From contig CAZBWM010000016.1 of the NCBI GenBank assembly GCA_964495375.1, positions 31,776-95,775 on the forward strand: DNA of 64,000 nt. The letters are read 5' to 3'. Position numbers and translations under genes: made by a program. Every line of letters begins with the position of its first letter. Position 1 is the stretch's first letter. The DNA comes from JAIESQ01 sp964495375. GTDB lineage: Bacteria; Planctomycetota; Planctomycetia; Pirellulales; JAEUIK01. Shown here piece after piece: positions 32,668-42,208 of the stretch. The notes under the pieces are model-generated. The model was not told the origin of the DNA and searched no databases. It saw nothing but the letters and a program-made list of their open reading frames with translations.

Positions 32668-34392
32668 TTACGCTGGTTTCTTTCCAATCAGCTTCTGCAT
32701 CTGCTTCCAGGTGCGCGTGTTGGCCACGTCGGCCTTGGTGAGCCCCGCCCGCCGGGCCTGAATGATGCCATAACGCATCACGCCCAACTGATCGGTGCTG
32801 TGGGCGTCGGTCGAGATCACGATCGGAATGCCGTGCCGTTTGGCCGCCGCGCAAGCCACGTCGTCGAGGTCCAGCCGCGCGGGGTTGGCGTTCAACTCCA
32901 TCAGCTTGCCATGCTTGTGAGACGCCTGAAATACCGCTTCGAGATCGACGTCGTACGACTTGCGGCGATTGATCAGCCGTCCCGTGGGGTGCGCGATCGC
33001 CGACACATACGGGTTCTCAATCGCGCCGATAATCCGCTCGGTGATCTGCGCGCGCGGCTGGTTCTGCCCGTAATGAACGCTGGCCACGACCCAATCCGCC
33101 CGCACCAGCACGTCGTCGGGAAGATCGAGCCCACCCTTTTCCAGAATGTCGACTTCCACCCCCTTGAGTACCTCGAAGCCGTTAAGCGTGGCGTTGAGCC
33201 GATCGATCTCGTCCCATTGCTTTCGCAGCCGCTCGCCGTCGAGCCCGCGCGCCATGGTGACCCGCTTCGAATGATCGGTGATCGCGATGTACTTGAGCCC
33301 GCGCTCGCGCGCGGCCAACACCATTTCGTCGAGCGTGGCCCGGCCGTCGGTGTACGTGGTGTGCATGTGCAAATCGCCACGGATATCTGCCAGCTCGATC
33401 AGCTCAGGCAGCTTGCCAGCGGCCGCCCACTCGAACTCCTGGCGCGCCTCCCGCAGCTCAGGCGGAAACCACGGCAAGTCCATCGCCGCGTAGACTTCTT
33501 CCTCGGTCGCGCCGGCGATCCGCTCTTCGCCTCGGTAGACGCCGTACTCATTGATCTTCAGCCCACGATCCTTGGCCATCCCGCGCAGGATGACGTTGTG
33601 CGCCTTCGATCCGGTGAAGTACTGCAGAGCCGCGCCGAACGATTCGGCCGGCACCACCCGCAGGTCGACTTGCAGACCGCGGGCCATGCGAATCGCCATC
33701 CGCGTGTCGCCGCGGGCCAACGTTGCCTCACGCCCTTCGAGTGCCGCGAAGGCCTCCATCACTTCATCGGGCTGCGACGAGACCGCCAGAATGTCGAGAT
33801 CGCCGACCGTCTCCCGGCCGCGGCGATAACTGCCGGCGACTTCGAGCTGCGCGATGCTCTGACATTTTCGCAGTTGCCGCAGAATATCCTGAGCCACGAT
33901 GTCTGCCTCGGCCCAGTACAAACGCACCTCGGCCTGCGCGGCCAGCGGCAAGCCAGCCAGGATCGTTTCCTCAGTCTTCTTGCCGAAGCCCTTGAGCGCC
34001 TGCACCTGGTGCGCTTCACACGCCGCCTGCAGTTGATCGAGGGTTTGGATAGCGAGCTCTTTGAAGAGCACAGCCGCCTTTTTGGGCCCCAGCCCGGGAA
34101 TGCGCATCAGCGTCATTACGCTGGCGGGCGTCTGGGCCCGCAACTCTTCAAGCTGCGGCAGCGAACCGGTCGCCAGCAGCATGCCGATCTTGTCGGCCAG
34201 GTCGTCGCCAATTCCCTGAATATCGGTCAGCTTGCGCGCCCGGTCCGCGGCAATCACGGCCAACGGTTCGCCAAGGTCCTTGAGCGTGCGGGCAGCGTTG
34301 CGATAAGCGCGCACACGGAACGGATTGGCCCCCTGAAACTCGAGCAGGTCTCCCAGTTCGTCGAAGGCGGCGGAGATATCGCTGTTGTTCAT
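32668..34392 (-). CDS. polX: Family X DNA polymerase with PHP domain (PolX)
   Basis: 574 aa, as for bacterial PolX. Helix-hairpin-helix region near 50-110 (IQGIGDDLADKI, IPGLGPKKAAVLF), a nucleotidyltransferase core with GSYRRGRETVGDLDILAV (G187-S188, D198, D200), and a C-terminal PHP phosphoesterase starting DLHMHTTYTDG (H342, H344) with later His/Asp ligands (DHSKR, EVDILEKGG, STDAHS). It fills short gaps and has 3'-5' exonuclease activity in repair. It lies 60 bases downstream of the TGS-GTPase gene, on the same strand. Confidence 0.96.
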   Translation of the reverse strand: MNNSDISAAFDELGDLLEFQGANPFRVRAYRNAARTLKDLGEPLAVIAADRARKLTDIQGIGDDLADKIGMLLATGSLPQLEELRAQTPASVMTLMRIPGLGPKKAAVLFKELAIQTLDQLQAACEAHQVQALKGFGKKTEETILAGLPLAAQAEVRLYWAEADIVAQDILRQLRKCQSIAQLEVAGSYRRGRETVGDLDILAVSSQPDEVMEAFAALEGREATLARGDTRMAIRMARGLQVDLRVVPAESFGAALQYFTGSKAHNVILRGMAKDRGLKINEYGVYRGEERIAGATEEEVYAAMDLPWFPPELREARQEFEWAAAGKLPELIELADIRGDLHMHTTYTDGRATLDEMVLAARERGLKYIAITDHSKRVTMARGLDGERLRKQWDEIDRLNATLNGFEVLKGVEVDILEKGGLDLPDDVLVRADWVVASVHYGQNQPRAQITERIIGAIENPYVSAIAHPTGRLINRRKSYDVDLEAVFQASHKHGKLMELNANPARLDLDDVACAAAKRHGIPIVISTDAHSTDQLGVMRYGIIQARRAGLTKADVANTRTWKQMQKLIGKKPA

Positions 34393-34452
34393 ACGAAAGA
34401 TAACTTCATTCTGGGGACGAGGGCCGCGGTTGGTGTGCGTTGGCCACCGCGC

Positions 34453-35445
34453 TTACATGTGCAGCTCGACGATATCCCGATCGGCCACCACGTGATCGGC
34501 TTTGACGACTGTGCCCGGGTGGACTTTCGCCCCCCACACACGGGCGAACTTGAACTTTTCGACAAAGTCCTTGTGAACTTGTTCGGCAACGTCGAGTACA
34601 GTGCTCCCCTGCCGCGCGGTGAAGGGGCGCTCCATGTCTGGCTCCTTGTGCGTCGGCAGCTTGGTGTACACGCGCACGACGTCGAGCGCCGCGAAGATCG
34701 CGGTGCGCAACGCTTCGACACCGGTCCCTTGCTCGGCCGAAATAACCCATTCCGGAAAATCGAGTGGCAGCAGCTCGTGCAGCAATTCGAGCCGCACAGC
34801 CGCGTCGGGCAGATCGATCTTGTTGGGGACTACGAGCGTCCGCGTGTACGACAAGCCGACGTCGTCCGCGTCGAGCGATGAGTCACGGGCCAGCCGTGTC
34901 TTGGTGTCTGCCAGTCGATCGAGCACCGCTTGCACCGCCTCGATCCCGTCGTCACTCCCCAAGTCGATAACCAGAATCGCCAGGTCGGCTGCCCGGACCA
35001 AATTCAGCAGATACGGCTCGAGCACATCGGCTGTGATCGGCGGCGTATCGACCAACTGCACGTTGACATCCTCCCACGGCATCATGCCGGGCAGCGGCGT
35101 GCGCGTCGTGAATGGATAGGGCGCCACCTCGGGCGTGGCGCGGGTCAGGGCCCGCAGCAAGCTACTTTTGCCGGCGTTGGGGCCCCCCAACATAATGCCA
35201 GTGCCGGCCCCTTGCCGTGGAATGCGGACCGCGTGCGATTTGCGCCCCTGCTTGCGCTCGGCCTCGACGTCATGTCGCGCGCGGCTGATCTTCTGCTTGA
35301 GGTCGGACTGGAGCTTCTCCGAGGCTTTATGCTTCGGCATCTCCCGCAGCATGATCTCCAGCGCCCGCAGCTCTTCTTCGGCCGTGGCGGCGCGGCGGTA
35401 CTGCTCTTCGGCCTTGAGGTACTGCGGTGTGAGATTGGCTGCCAT
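34453..35445 (-). CDS. DRG-like Obg-family GTPase with TGS domain
   Basis: 330 aa. N-terminal helical/basic segment (about 1-75), G1 motif GGPNAGKSS (87-95), switch region FTTRTPLPGMM, G3 VDTPP, G4 PNKID, and a C-terminal TGS domain (about 265-330, beginning FTARQGSTVLDVAEQVHKDF). This layout matches the DRG branch of Obg/HflX GTPases, best known from archaea and eukaryotes and also present in some bacteria including planctomycetes. Likely ribosome- or RNA-associated. The G3 motif reads DTPP rather than the usual DxPG. Confidence 0.9.
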   Translation of the reverse strand: MAANLTPQYLKAEEQYRRAATAEEELRALEIMLREMPKHKASEKLQSDLKQKISRARHDVEAERKQGRKSHAVRIPRQGAGTGIMLGGPNAGKSSLLRALTRATPEVAPYPFTTRTPLPGMMPWEDVNVQLVDTPPITADVLEPYLLNLVRAADLAILVIDLGSDDGIEAVQAVLDRLADTKTRLARDSSLDADDVGLSYTRTLVVPNKIDLPDAAVRLELLHELLPLDFPEWVISAEQGTGVEALRTAIFAALDVVRVYTKLPTHKEPDMERPFTARQGSTVLDVAEQVHKDFVEKFKFARVWGAKVHPGTVVKADHVVADRDIVELHM

Positions 35446-35837
35446 GCGTGCGGTTTGACGGTCTGAGTGATGCTAGCTGGCGAAACGGCTTGAGCTGCCG
35501 GCTCTGGCAGGTTTTCGCCAGGTGCGAACTTGAGTTTAATCTTGTCGCTTTCTACCGAACAGGACACTAGGGCAGCCCTGGTGCGTCACGTAAATTTTGC
35601 TGGCCGCGCAACGTGGATGGGCCATCCGCGTCCGACAATTGCCCCACCAAAGTCGGGCAGCCCGCAAGCTTTGCCCATTTTGTCGTGACCTGACGGGGCG
35701 CGCGAGCAACGTTGAACCTGCGCTACAAACCTAGCCGATCCCCCGTTCCAGCGACTTGCAATCTGCTCCGCTCGGCGACATTGCGTCGCTAGGGCTTGAG
35801 CGGCTCGGCATCCGAGGCTCCAGAGGACAAGCACCCG
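35446..35837. other. Intergenic region (divergent)
   Basis: 392 bases between the GTPase start and the small plus-strand gene. I see no gene, strong hairpin or clear promoter. The frames open here give Arg/Trp-rich peptides without coding character. Confidence 0.45.
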
Positions 35838-36008
35838 ATGAGCGAATCGCACCCGGTCAGCATGGCTGTCGACATCGAGAGCCGTCAGGACGAAGTTCTG
35901 CGCTTGCTCGACGAACTCAACGAGCGCATCGAGCGCACGCTGGCCGACCTGCCCAGCCTGAAGCTTCGCGCCCCAGTGGCTCGCCAGGAGCAAAAACGGG
36001 CTGCATAG
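35838..36008 (+). CDS. Small hypothetical protein
   Basis: 56 aa from the ATG at 35838, which has AGAGGA (35822-35827) ten bases upstream; an extended form could start at 35796. The peptide is a charged amphipathic helix (VDIESRQDEVLRLLDELNERIERTLADLPSLKLR) with a basic tail, suggesting a coiled-coil oligomer. The stop lies nine bases from the stop of the convergent ABC1 gene. Codon third positions are C/G-biased as in real genes here. Family not recognised. Confidence 0.5.
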   Translation: MSESHPVSMAVDIESRQDEVLRLLDELNERIERTLADLPSLKLRAPVARQEQKRAA

Positions 36009-36017
36009 CTCAGCACA

Positions 36018-37682
36018 TCAGCGGCGGCGATCGAGGTGCCCCGATTTGCCGATCGCCCGCACGAGCCGCAATCCCAGCAGCAAGCTGATCACGCAGCCGG
36101 TTGCGCCAAAAACCGACGTGCCGCGCAATAGCGGCGGCACATGCATACTCAACAGCACCGACGAGCCAAGAAACAGGGCGCTGGCCAGCATGCCGAACAC
36201 CAGGCGATTGACCGACGGCTCCAGCCCGCGGTGATCGAGGTGGACGTCGAACTTGCCGGTCTGCACCTGTTCGAGGATATCGACGATACCGCGCGGCAGC
36301 ACTTCGGCCAGAAGCTCCAACTCGCGATAGAGACGCCGCAGCTTGCGCACCTTCCGCAGCGGAGAGAGCCGCCGCCAGATCATCTTCTTCTGATACGGGG
36401 CGATCACTTCGATCAGGTTGAACCGTGGGCTCAACAACTGTGAAGTCCCCTCGAGCATCACGAACACTTTGATCAACAGCGCCACACGTGCCGGCAACAT
36501 GATGTGGTAGCGACGCACTAACTCGGTCATGTCGTTGAGCGCGGCGCCGAGCCGGAACTCATCGAGTCGGCGATTGGCATACTGCGAGACGTAATCGGCC
36601 ACGTCGACGCTCAGCGCCGCCGTGTTGAGCGAGGCCGGTACTTTGCCGATCCGCGTTATGATCGACGTGAGATGCACCGGGTCCTGATCGACGATTGCCA
36701 CGAGCATCTCTTCGATCTCTTCCCGCAGGCTTTCGTCGATGCGGCCGACCATGCCGTAGTCCAGTAAGCCGATCACGGCGCCATCCAAGATCAGGATGTT
36801 GCCGGGATGCGGATCGGCGTGGTAGAAGCCGTGCGTGAAGATCATCTCCATGTAGAGCTCAGCGCCGCGACGGGCCATTTCGGTCAGATCAGCGCCACGG
36901 GCCCGTAGCTCGTCGCTCTGTGAGAGCTTGACCCCTTCGAGCTCCTCCATTGTGAGCACGCGCCCGGTCGTCAGCTCGGGATAGGTGCGCGGAATATGCA
37001 CTCGCGGGTCGTCAGCGAAGTTGGCCGCGAACTCCTGCATGTTCCGTTCTTCGCGGCCGAAATCCAACTCGCGCAGCAGCGTCCGCTGAAACTCCGCCGT
37101 CGTTTCGCGTGGCCGGTAATTCTTGAACTCCGGGATCACCTCCGCCAGTTCGGACAGCGCCGCCAGGATGTCGAGATCCTTGCGAATCTTGTGCTCGATG
37201 CCGGCGTGCTGAACTTTGACAATGACGTGATCGCCAGCCAGCAGCCGTGCCCGATGTACCTGACCAATCGAAGCCGAGGCCAGCGGCGTCTCGTCGAATT
37301 CGGAGAAGATCTCGTCGAGCGGTTGCCCCATTTCGGCTTCGATGGTTTGCCGCACCTGCTCAAAGCCGTCGGCCGGCGCGTCCGCCTGCAGCTTCGACAA
37401 TTCGGCCGCCACCTCAACTCCCACCAGGTCAGGCCGGGTGCTGAGGATTTGCCCCAGCTTGATAAATGTCGGCCCCAGTTCAGTGATCGCCAGCCGGATG
37501 CGCGTTTCCGGATTGCAGGTCGCCAACACTTCACCGTCGGGCGTCTTGAACAAGCCGTCGGCAAATCGCGAATCGAGCCGGCTGACCCAATTGGCCAGCC
37601 CATACTTGCTGAGAATCGAAACGACTTCGACGGCGCGCGTCGAGTTTCGCAGGTATTGAGGTAGCGCCGTCAGCTTCACCAT
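36018..37682 (-). CDS. ABC1/UbiB (AarF) atypical kinase-like protein
   Basis: 554 aa. The KxGQ motif (FIKLGQILSTRPDLV), the Ala-rich loop (LASASIGQVHRA), the VKVQHAGI lysine, and the catalytic region FYHADPHPGNIL with a following LLDYGMVG (DFG-like DYG) are all present. Two C-terminal membrane helices lie near 490-545. UbiB-family ATPases support quinone or isoprenoid lipid biosynthesis. The MFS gene is 80 bases upstream on the same strand. A TAGACT hexamer eight bases before the ATG could be a -10 element. Confidence 0.94.
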   Translation of the reverse strand: MVKLTALPQYLRNSTRAVEVVSILSKYGLANWVSRLDSRFADGLFKTPDGEVLATCNPETRIRLAITELGPTFIKLGQILSTRPDLVGVEVAAELSKLQADAPADGFEQVRQTIEAEMGQPLDEIFSEFDETPLASASIGQVHRARLLAGDHVIVKVQHAGIEHKIRKDLDILAALSELAEVIPEFKNYRPRETTAEFQRTLLRELDFGREERNMQEFAANFADDPRVHIPRTYPELTTGRVLTMEELEGVKLSQSDELRARGADLTEMARRGAELYMEMIFTHGFYHADPHPGNILILDGAVIGLLDYGMVGRIDESLREEIEEMLVAIVDQDPVHLTSIITRIGKVPASLNTAALSVDVADYVSQYANRRLDEFRLGAALNDMTELVRRYHIMLPARVALLIKVFVMLEGTSQLLSPRFNLIEVIAPYQKKMIWRRLSPLRKVRKLRRLYRELELLAEVLPRGIVDILEQVQTGKFDVHLDHRGLEPSVNRLVFGMLASALFLGSSVLLSMHVPPLLRGTSVFGATGCVISLLLGLRLVRAIGKSGHLDRRR

Positions 37683-37690
37683 AGATTTCT

Positions 37691-37696
37691 AGTCTA
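37691..37696 (-). promoter_or_regulatory. Candidate -10 element (TAGACT) before the ABC1 gene
   Basis: TAGACT on the minus strand ends eight bases before the ATG at 37682. There is no visible Shine-Dalgarno, so a leaderless transcript is possible. Weak evidence alone. Confidence 0.25.
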
Positions 37697-37762
37697 ACCT
37701 GCGTCGCCGGGGCTTGTGGCGAGCCCGTCGCTCGCGGCAGCCAGGCAGAATTCGGCCACCAT

Positions 37763-39094
37763 TTACTGCCCTGTCTGTGGTTCGCTCCCCAGCCGGCCAT
37801 ATTTGCGCAGCTCGGGCGCCAGCACGGCAATCAGGGCGACGACGACGATCGTGCCGATTCCGCCGCTGACGACTGAGATCGTCGGTGTCGTCAGTTCAGC
37901 CACGAGCCCCGATTCAAACGCCCCCAGCTCGTTCGAGGATGAAATAAACAGTCCGTTGACCGCGGCCACGCGCCCCCGCATTTCGTTAGGGGTCGACAAC
38001 TGCAATAGCGTATGACGAATTACCACACTGATGTTGTCAAGCGCGCCGGTCAAGAACAGCATCGCCAACGATAGGCCGAACGAGCGCGACAGGCCGAACA
38101 CAATCGTCGCCACGCCGAAGCCCGCCACCGACCAGACGAGCATCGATCCGGCCTTGCGCATCGGCGGCAAGTGGGCGATCAAGAAAGCCGTGCACAAGGC
38201 GCCGATCGCCGGTGCTGCGCGCATCCAGCCTAGCCCTTCAGGACCGACCATCAGAATGTCTTTGGCGAACACCGGCAAGAGTGCCACTGCGCCCCCTAGC
38301 AGCACGGCGAACATATCGAGCGAGATGGCCGCCAGCAGTATCCGCGTGCGCAGCAGAAACTCGATTCCAGCGGCCAACGTCCGCAGCGAAAGCGCGCCGC
38401 TGGCGGCCGCCTTCGTCGGGATGCCGATCCGCGCAAGCATGAACAAGAAAAACGCTGACGAAAGTAGATCGAGCAAATAGACAAGCGCCGGCAGGCGCGT
38501 CATGGCGACGACCCAGCCGCCGATCGCCGGCCCGATGACGGCCGCCAGGTGAAAGCCCCCGGTGTGCCAGGTCACTGCGTGTGGAAACTGCGACCTCGGC
38601 ACAATCAATGGCAACAGCGATCCCTTGGCAGGCTGCAAGAATGCCCGAGCCACACCGTTGAGTGTCAGGCAGACGTAGATCAAACCGACTGGCGCCTGCT
38701 TTAGCGAAATCACCATCAGTGCCGCCGAAACTAGCCCCAGACACGTGACGCATACCATCAGGATACGCTTGCGGCTGAAGTGATCGGCCACGTGCCCGGC
38801 CACCAGCGCCAGGGCGATCACGGGAGTTACCTGAGCCAAGCCGACGAACCCCAGGGCCAGCTTTGAACCCGTGCGCTCGTAGATCTCGTAACCAAGTGCG
38901 AATGTCTGCATCTGCATGCCGAGCACGCCGACCACGTTGCCGAGCAAATAGCGACGAAAGTTCGGCAATCGCACGACTTCGTAGGCATTGGCAGGCAGCT
39001 CATCTGTCGTCTCATCGGGCCAGCCAGATTGCGCTGCCGGTAGCGGCGCCGCCATGACTTCTTCTTCAGGCGGCTCGTAGGGGTTTTCTGTCAT
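37763..39094 (-). CDS. MFS transporter (EntS/drug-exporter type)
   Basis: 443 aa with about eleven to twelve membrane helices after a polar 30-residue N-terminus. The loop 2-3 signature is GHVADHFSRKRILMV. The sequence LPNFRRYLLGNVVGVLGMQMQTFALGYEIYERTGS matches the MFS_3/EntS branch of exporters. It lies 24 bases downstream of the PVC cytochrome gene and 80 bases upstream of the ABC1 gene, all co-directional, so may be part of one transcript. Substrate unknown. Confidence 0.9.
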   Translation of the reverse strand: MTENPYEPPEEEVMAAPLPAAQSGWPDETTDELPANAYEVVRLPNFRRYLLGNVVGVLGMQMQTFALGYEIYERTGSKLALGFVGLAQVTPVIALALVAGHVADHFSRKRILMVCVTCLGLVSAALMVISLKQAPVGLIYVCLTLNGVARAFLQPAKGSLLPLIVPRSQFPHAVTWHTGGFHLAAVIGPAIGGWVVAMTRLPALVYLLDLLSSAFFLFMLARIGIPTKAAASGALSLRTLAAGIEFLLRTRILLAAISLDMFAVLLGGAVALLPVFAKDILMVGPEGLGWMRAAPAIGALCTAFLIAHLPPMRKAGSMLVWSVAGFGVATIVFGLSRSFGLSLAMLFLTGALDNISVVIRHTLLQLSTPNEMRGRVAAVNGLFISSSNELGAFESGLVAELTTPTISVVSGGIGTIVVVALIAVLAPELRKYGRLGSEPQTGQ

Positions 39095-39118
39095 CGACGC
39101 TCGTCACCGTCCTGGCTG

Positions 39119-42100
39119 TTAGGGTGCTGGTTCACTTACGGACGGGGCCGGAGCTTCGCGAACCAGGTGGCCGGACGGCTGCGCCAAAAACGCCAGCAGA
39201 TCGGCCAACTGCCCGCTGTCGAGCCGCGTCTCGAATCCCTCGGGCATCAGCGACTTGCCGGTCGATTGCAAGCGCTCGACGTCCTCGCGCGGCATGCTTA
39301 GCTCGACGCCGTCAGGCAACCGCAGCGCGATCGTCGTGGCCGTTTCTCCGGCGAGCAAGCCACTGAGCACGCGACCATCGGTGGTCGCCACCACATAATT
39401 CATATAGTCGGGGGGGACATCGCGGCTAGGATCGAGAATATCTACTAAAAGGGCGGCGGGCGCTCGTGCGGCAATTCCCGATAGATCGGGCCCGACACGC
39501 GCTCCAACTCCTTCCACCAGGTGACAAGTCGCGCAGTGCGCGGCGAAAATCATACCGCCGCGCTGCCGATCCCCCGCGATGGACAGTGCCTCGCGGCGGC
39601 TCTCAATTACGGCGCTGCGATCGATGACCGGCAACTGAGCGAGCAACTCCGCGGCTCGGCGGCGCAAATCTTCGTCGGCTAACCGCTCCAGCAGTGGGCG
39701 TACTTCCGTGACAATTTCGACCAACTCGATCTGCCCGGCTTCGAGCGATTCGAGTAATTTCTCTGTAAGTGGTCCACTTCTTAGTGCGCTGGTGAGCAAG
39801 GCCCTGCGAGTGGCGACACTTCGCCGATCCCAGCCGGCCAACGCCTGCGATAACAGCTCGACGTCCCGTAGCTCGCCAATCGCCAAGGCCGCTGCCAACT
39901 GCAGCTCCGGCGGTACCACCGGAGCCAGCAGCGCGATTAGGATTGGGCCGGCCGCTTTGGGTTGGTCATGAGCCAGCAATCGCACGGCTAGTAAGCGTCG
40001 TGCGGGCGATTGTTGCTGATCGCTGGCCGACGTGCGGGCGGCAGCAAGTTGCTCGCCAATCAATCTTTGGACGGTCTCGCCCGCCGCGGAGTGACGGCTC
40101 AACAACGCTTGCAGCGATGTTCCATGGCGTGCTGCATCCTGAGCTAAGCCCAGGACGAGTGCAGTGGGAATCTCGCTAGTGCGTGGAAATTGCGCTGCCG
40201 TTGCCCAAACGGCCGGAGCGACGGCATCGCTGCAACGCTGCAACGCATCCGTTACCAGCTCACGATACTCATGGTGGGCTGACGTCGAATCGGGTTGCAG
40301 CGACTGCAACAGCGCCGTCAGGAATTCCTCCCCTCGGTCCCGCAATGCCGTTTGGATCGCCAACCGCTGCCAGGGGTCGCTGTGCCCCTGGCGGGCCAGT
40401 GCGACCAGAACGCTCGTGCCCCCTGCGTGATCGAAGGTCTCGCGGTCTAGGGCCGCTAGCGCCAGGGCCAATTGCACGCGCACGGCGGCATTCGCGTCGT
40501 CAGCAAGCTTGAGTGCCGCCTCGCGCAGCGATTCGCTCGTGGCCAGATGATTGGTCGCCAACTTTAGTCCCGCCGCGCGCACCCGAGCATCGTAGTGGGC
40601 CAGCGTCTTTGACAAGACAACTTCGTCAGCGCCGCTAGTCAGCTCCCAAGTCCACAGCGCGTGCAACCAGCCGCGCGGGGATGGCTCACGGGCGATGAAA
40701 TCGCGCAGTCGCTCCGCAGTTGGCGGATCGCGCCGTTCGACCAGCAGGCGCTGGGCCGTATCGCGCCACCAGCCGTTCGGGTGATCTAACAGCGCGACCA
40801 ACTCGGTCGTGCTGCAGTCGGTCGGCCACTTCTGTGGTGGCGTGCTTGCAGATACTACGTCGCGCCGACGGATGCGCCAAATCCGCCCGCGATCGTCGCC
40901 AGCCCGCCAATCAACGGCGTCGCGCTGATCGGCCGGGACAAACTGCGGATGCTCGACCCATTTGCGGTAGAAATCGACGATGTAGAGCGCCCCATCGGGC
41001 CCCGTCGTTAAGTTGACCGGTCGAAACCAGGGATCGCTTCCCGTCAAAAACTCGCGATCTTCTTCGCCGGCGCCGCGCACCGCTGCGAACGACGCCCCGG
41101 TAGGCTTCAGTACCCGTCGATGGACGAGGTTGGTCAACGGTTCGCAAACGAGTGCTGAACCCTTGATTACCGCCGGTAGCGCGTCGCCTCGATAGATCGT
41201 GACGCCGCAAGTTGCGTTGGGATAAGCGACCGACTCGCGATTGAACGTCCGCGGCGGTTTCGATCGCGGATAGAGCTTCCACGAATCGTCGGCCCTCACC
41301 AGCAAGTTGATGCCCGACGCGGCGCCAAGCCCCCGGTTTCGCGCGAGCTCGTAATCTTCGATGACCACATGTCGTAGCGGCACCGTGTTCCACGACAAGA
41401 AACGCTGACCGAAATCATCAAACGCCAGCCCGAACTGGCTTGGCCCGGCGAGCGCTTCGAGCGCGCGGGGCTCGAGTCGAAAACGAAAGTCGTGCCGCGC
41501 CAGATTGATCGCGCTGCTGCTGGCTTTGTCGGGCGACGCGGCACGCGACTCGTCCGTCGACTCCTTCGGCCAGCGCAGTTGCCCATCACTGCGGCCATTC
41601 GCGCCATAGACAAAGCCGTCGAGCCCCCACGTCAGGCCATTGACGCGCAGTTGCTGGTTCCCCTCGCCGAAACCGGTCAATACCACGCGGCGCTCTTCGG
41701 CACGCCCATCGCCGTCGCGATCAGCCAGGAACAAGATATCGGGGGCGGCCGTCACCAGCAGCCCGTCGTCATAAGGGAGCGCGCCGTTGGGAAATGGCAG
41801 TCCCTCGGCAAACACCGTCACCTGCTCAAAGCGTCCGTCGCCGTCGCGATCGACCAACCGCTTGACGCGCCCGGTAACTGGGCCAAGCGGATAGTCATGC
41901 ATTTCGACGACGTACAGGGCACCGCTCGCGTCCCAACAGCAGGCCACCGGATCAACGACGTCGGGCTCGGCCGCGACGAGCTCGATCGAAAGCTCGGGCC
42001 AGGCCAACTCAAAGCTTGCGAGCTCGTCTTGTGGCGATCGAGGAGAGGCAATTTCGGCCGCCGGTAGTTGCGCGAAGAGACACGCGGAGCATAACGATAA

Positions 42101-42208
42101 CACCAGTAGCGCGCCGCCGAACGTCGCGGCGCTCGATCTCGACGTATTGCCGCATGGTCGACCGCGCCGTCGAGTGAAGTTGGCTCGACTGCGGCTAACG
42201 CCTCGCAT
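39119..42208 (-). CDS. PVC-type membrane-bound dehydrogenase with C-terminal cytochrome c domain
   Basis: About 1029 aa. An export signal follows a basic N-terminus (hydrophobic core FGGALLVLSLCSACLFAQ). The N-terminal beta-propeller (about 60-470) has Asp-box-like turns such as DRDGDGRFEQV and DRDGDGRAEE. HEAT-like helical repeats follow (about 500-860). The C-terminus has a c-type heme site CATCH (C892, C895, H896) and a possible distal Met in LMPEGFE. These planctomycete proteins are thought to oxidise sugars or similar substrates in the periplasm; the substrate is unknown. The ATG at 42208 has GGAGGAG six bases before it and overlaps the ceramidase gene's end by 14 bases. Confidence 0.92.
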   Translation of the reverse strand: MRGVSRSRANFTRRRGRPCGNTSRSSAATFGGALLVLSLCSACLFAQLPAAEIASPRSPQDELASFELAWPELSIELVAAEPDVVDPVACCWDASGALYVVEMHDYPLGPVTGRVKRLVDRDGDGRFEQVTVFAEGLPFPNGALPYDDGLLVTAAPDILFLADRDGDGRAEERRVVLTGFGEGNQQLRVNGLTWGLDGFVYGANGRSDGQLRWPKESTDESRAASPDKASSSAINLARHDFRFRLEPRALEALAGPSQFGLAFDDFGQRFLSWNTVPLRHVVIEDYELARNRGLGAASGINLLVRADDSWKLYPRSKPPRTFNRESVAYPNATCGVTIYRGDALPAVIKGSALVCEPLTNLVHRRVLKPTGASFAAVRGAGEEDREFLTGSDPWFRPVNLTTGPDGALYIVDFYRKWVEHPQFVPADQRDAVDWRAGDDRGRIWRIRRRDVVSASTPPQKWPTDCSTTELVALLDHPNGWWRDTAQRLLVERRDPPTAERLRDFIAREPSPRGWLHALWTWELTSGADEVVLSKTLAHYDARVRAAGLKLATNHLATSESLREAALKLADDANAAVRVQLALALAALDRETFDHAGGTSVLVALARQGHSDPWQRLAIQTALRDRGEEFLTALLQSLQPDSTSAHHEYRELVTDALQRCSDAVAPAVWATAAQFPRTSEIPTALVLGLAQDAARHGTSLQALLSRHSAAGETVQRLIGEQLAAARTSASDQQQSPARRLLAVRLLAHDQPKAAGPILIALLAPVVPPELQLAAALAIGELRDVELLSQALAGWDRRSVATRRALLTSALRSGPLTEKLLESLEAGQIELVEIVTEVRPLLERLADEDLRRRAAELLAQLPVIDRSAVIESRREALSIAGDRQRGGMIFAAHCATCHLVEGVGARVGPDLSGIAARAPAALLVDILDPSRDVPPDYMNYVVATTDGRVLSGLLAGETATTIALRLPDGVELSMPREDVERLQSTGKSLMPEGFETRLDSGQLADLLAFLAQPSGHLVREAPAPSVSEPAP

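Noticed and set aside
32548..34881. 777-residue plus-strand open frame opposite PolX and the GTPase
   Set aside because: Arg/His/Gln-rich artefact; catalytic motifs of PolX are on the other strand.
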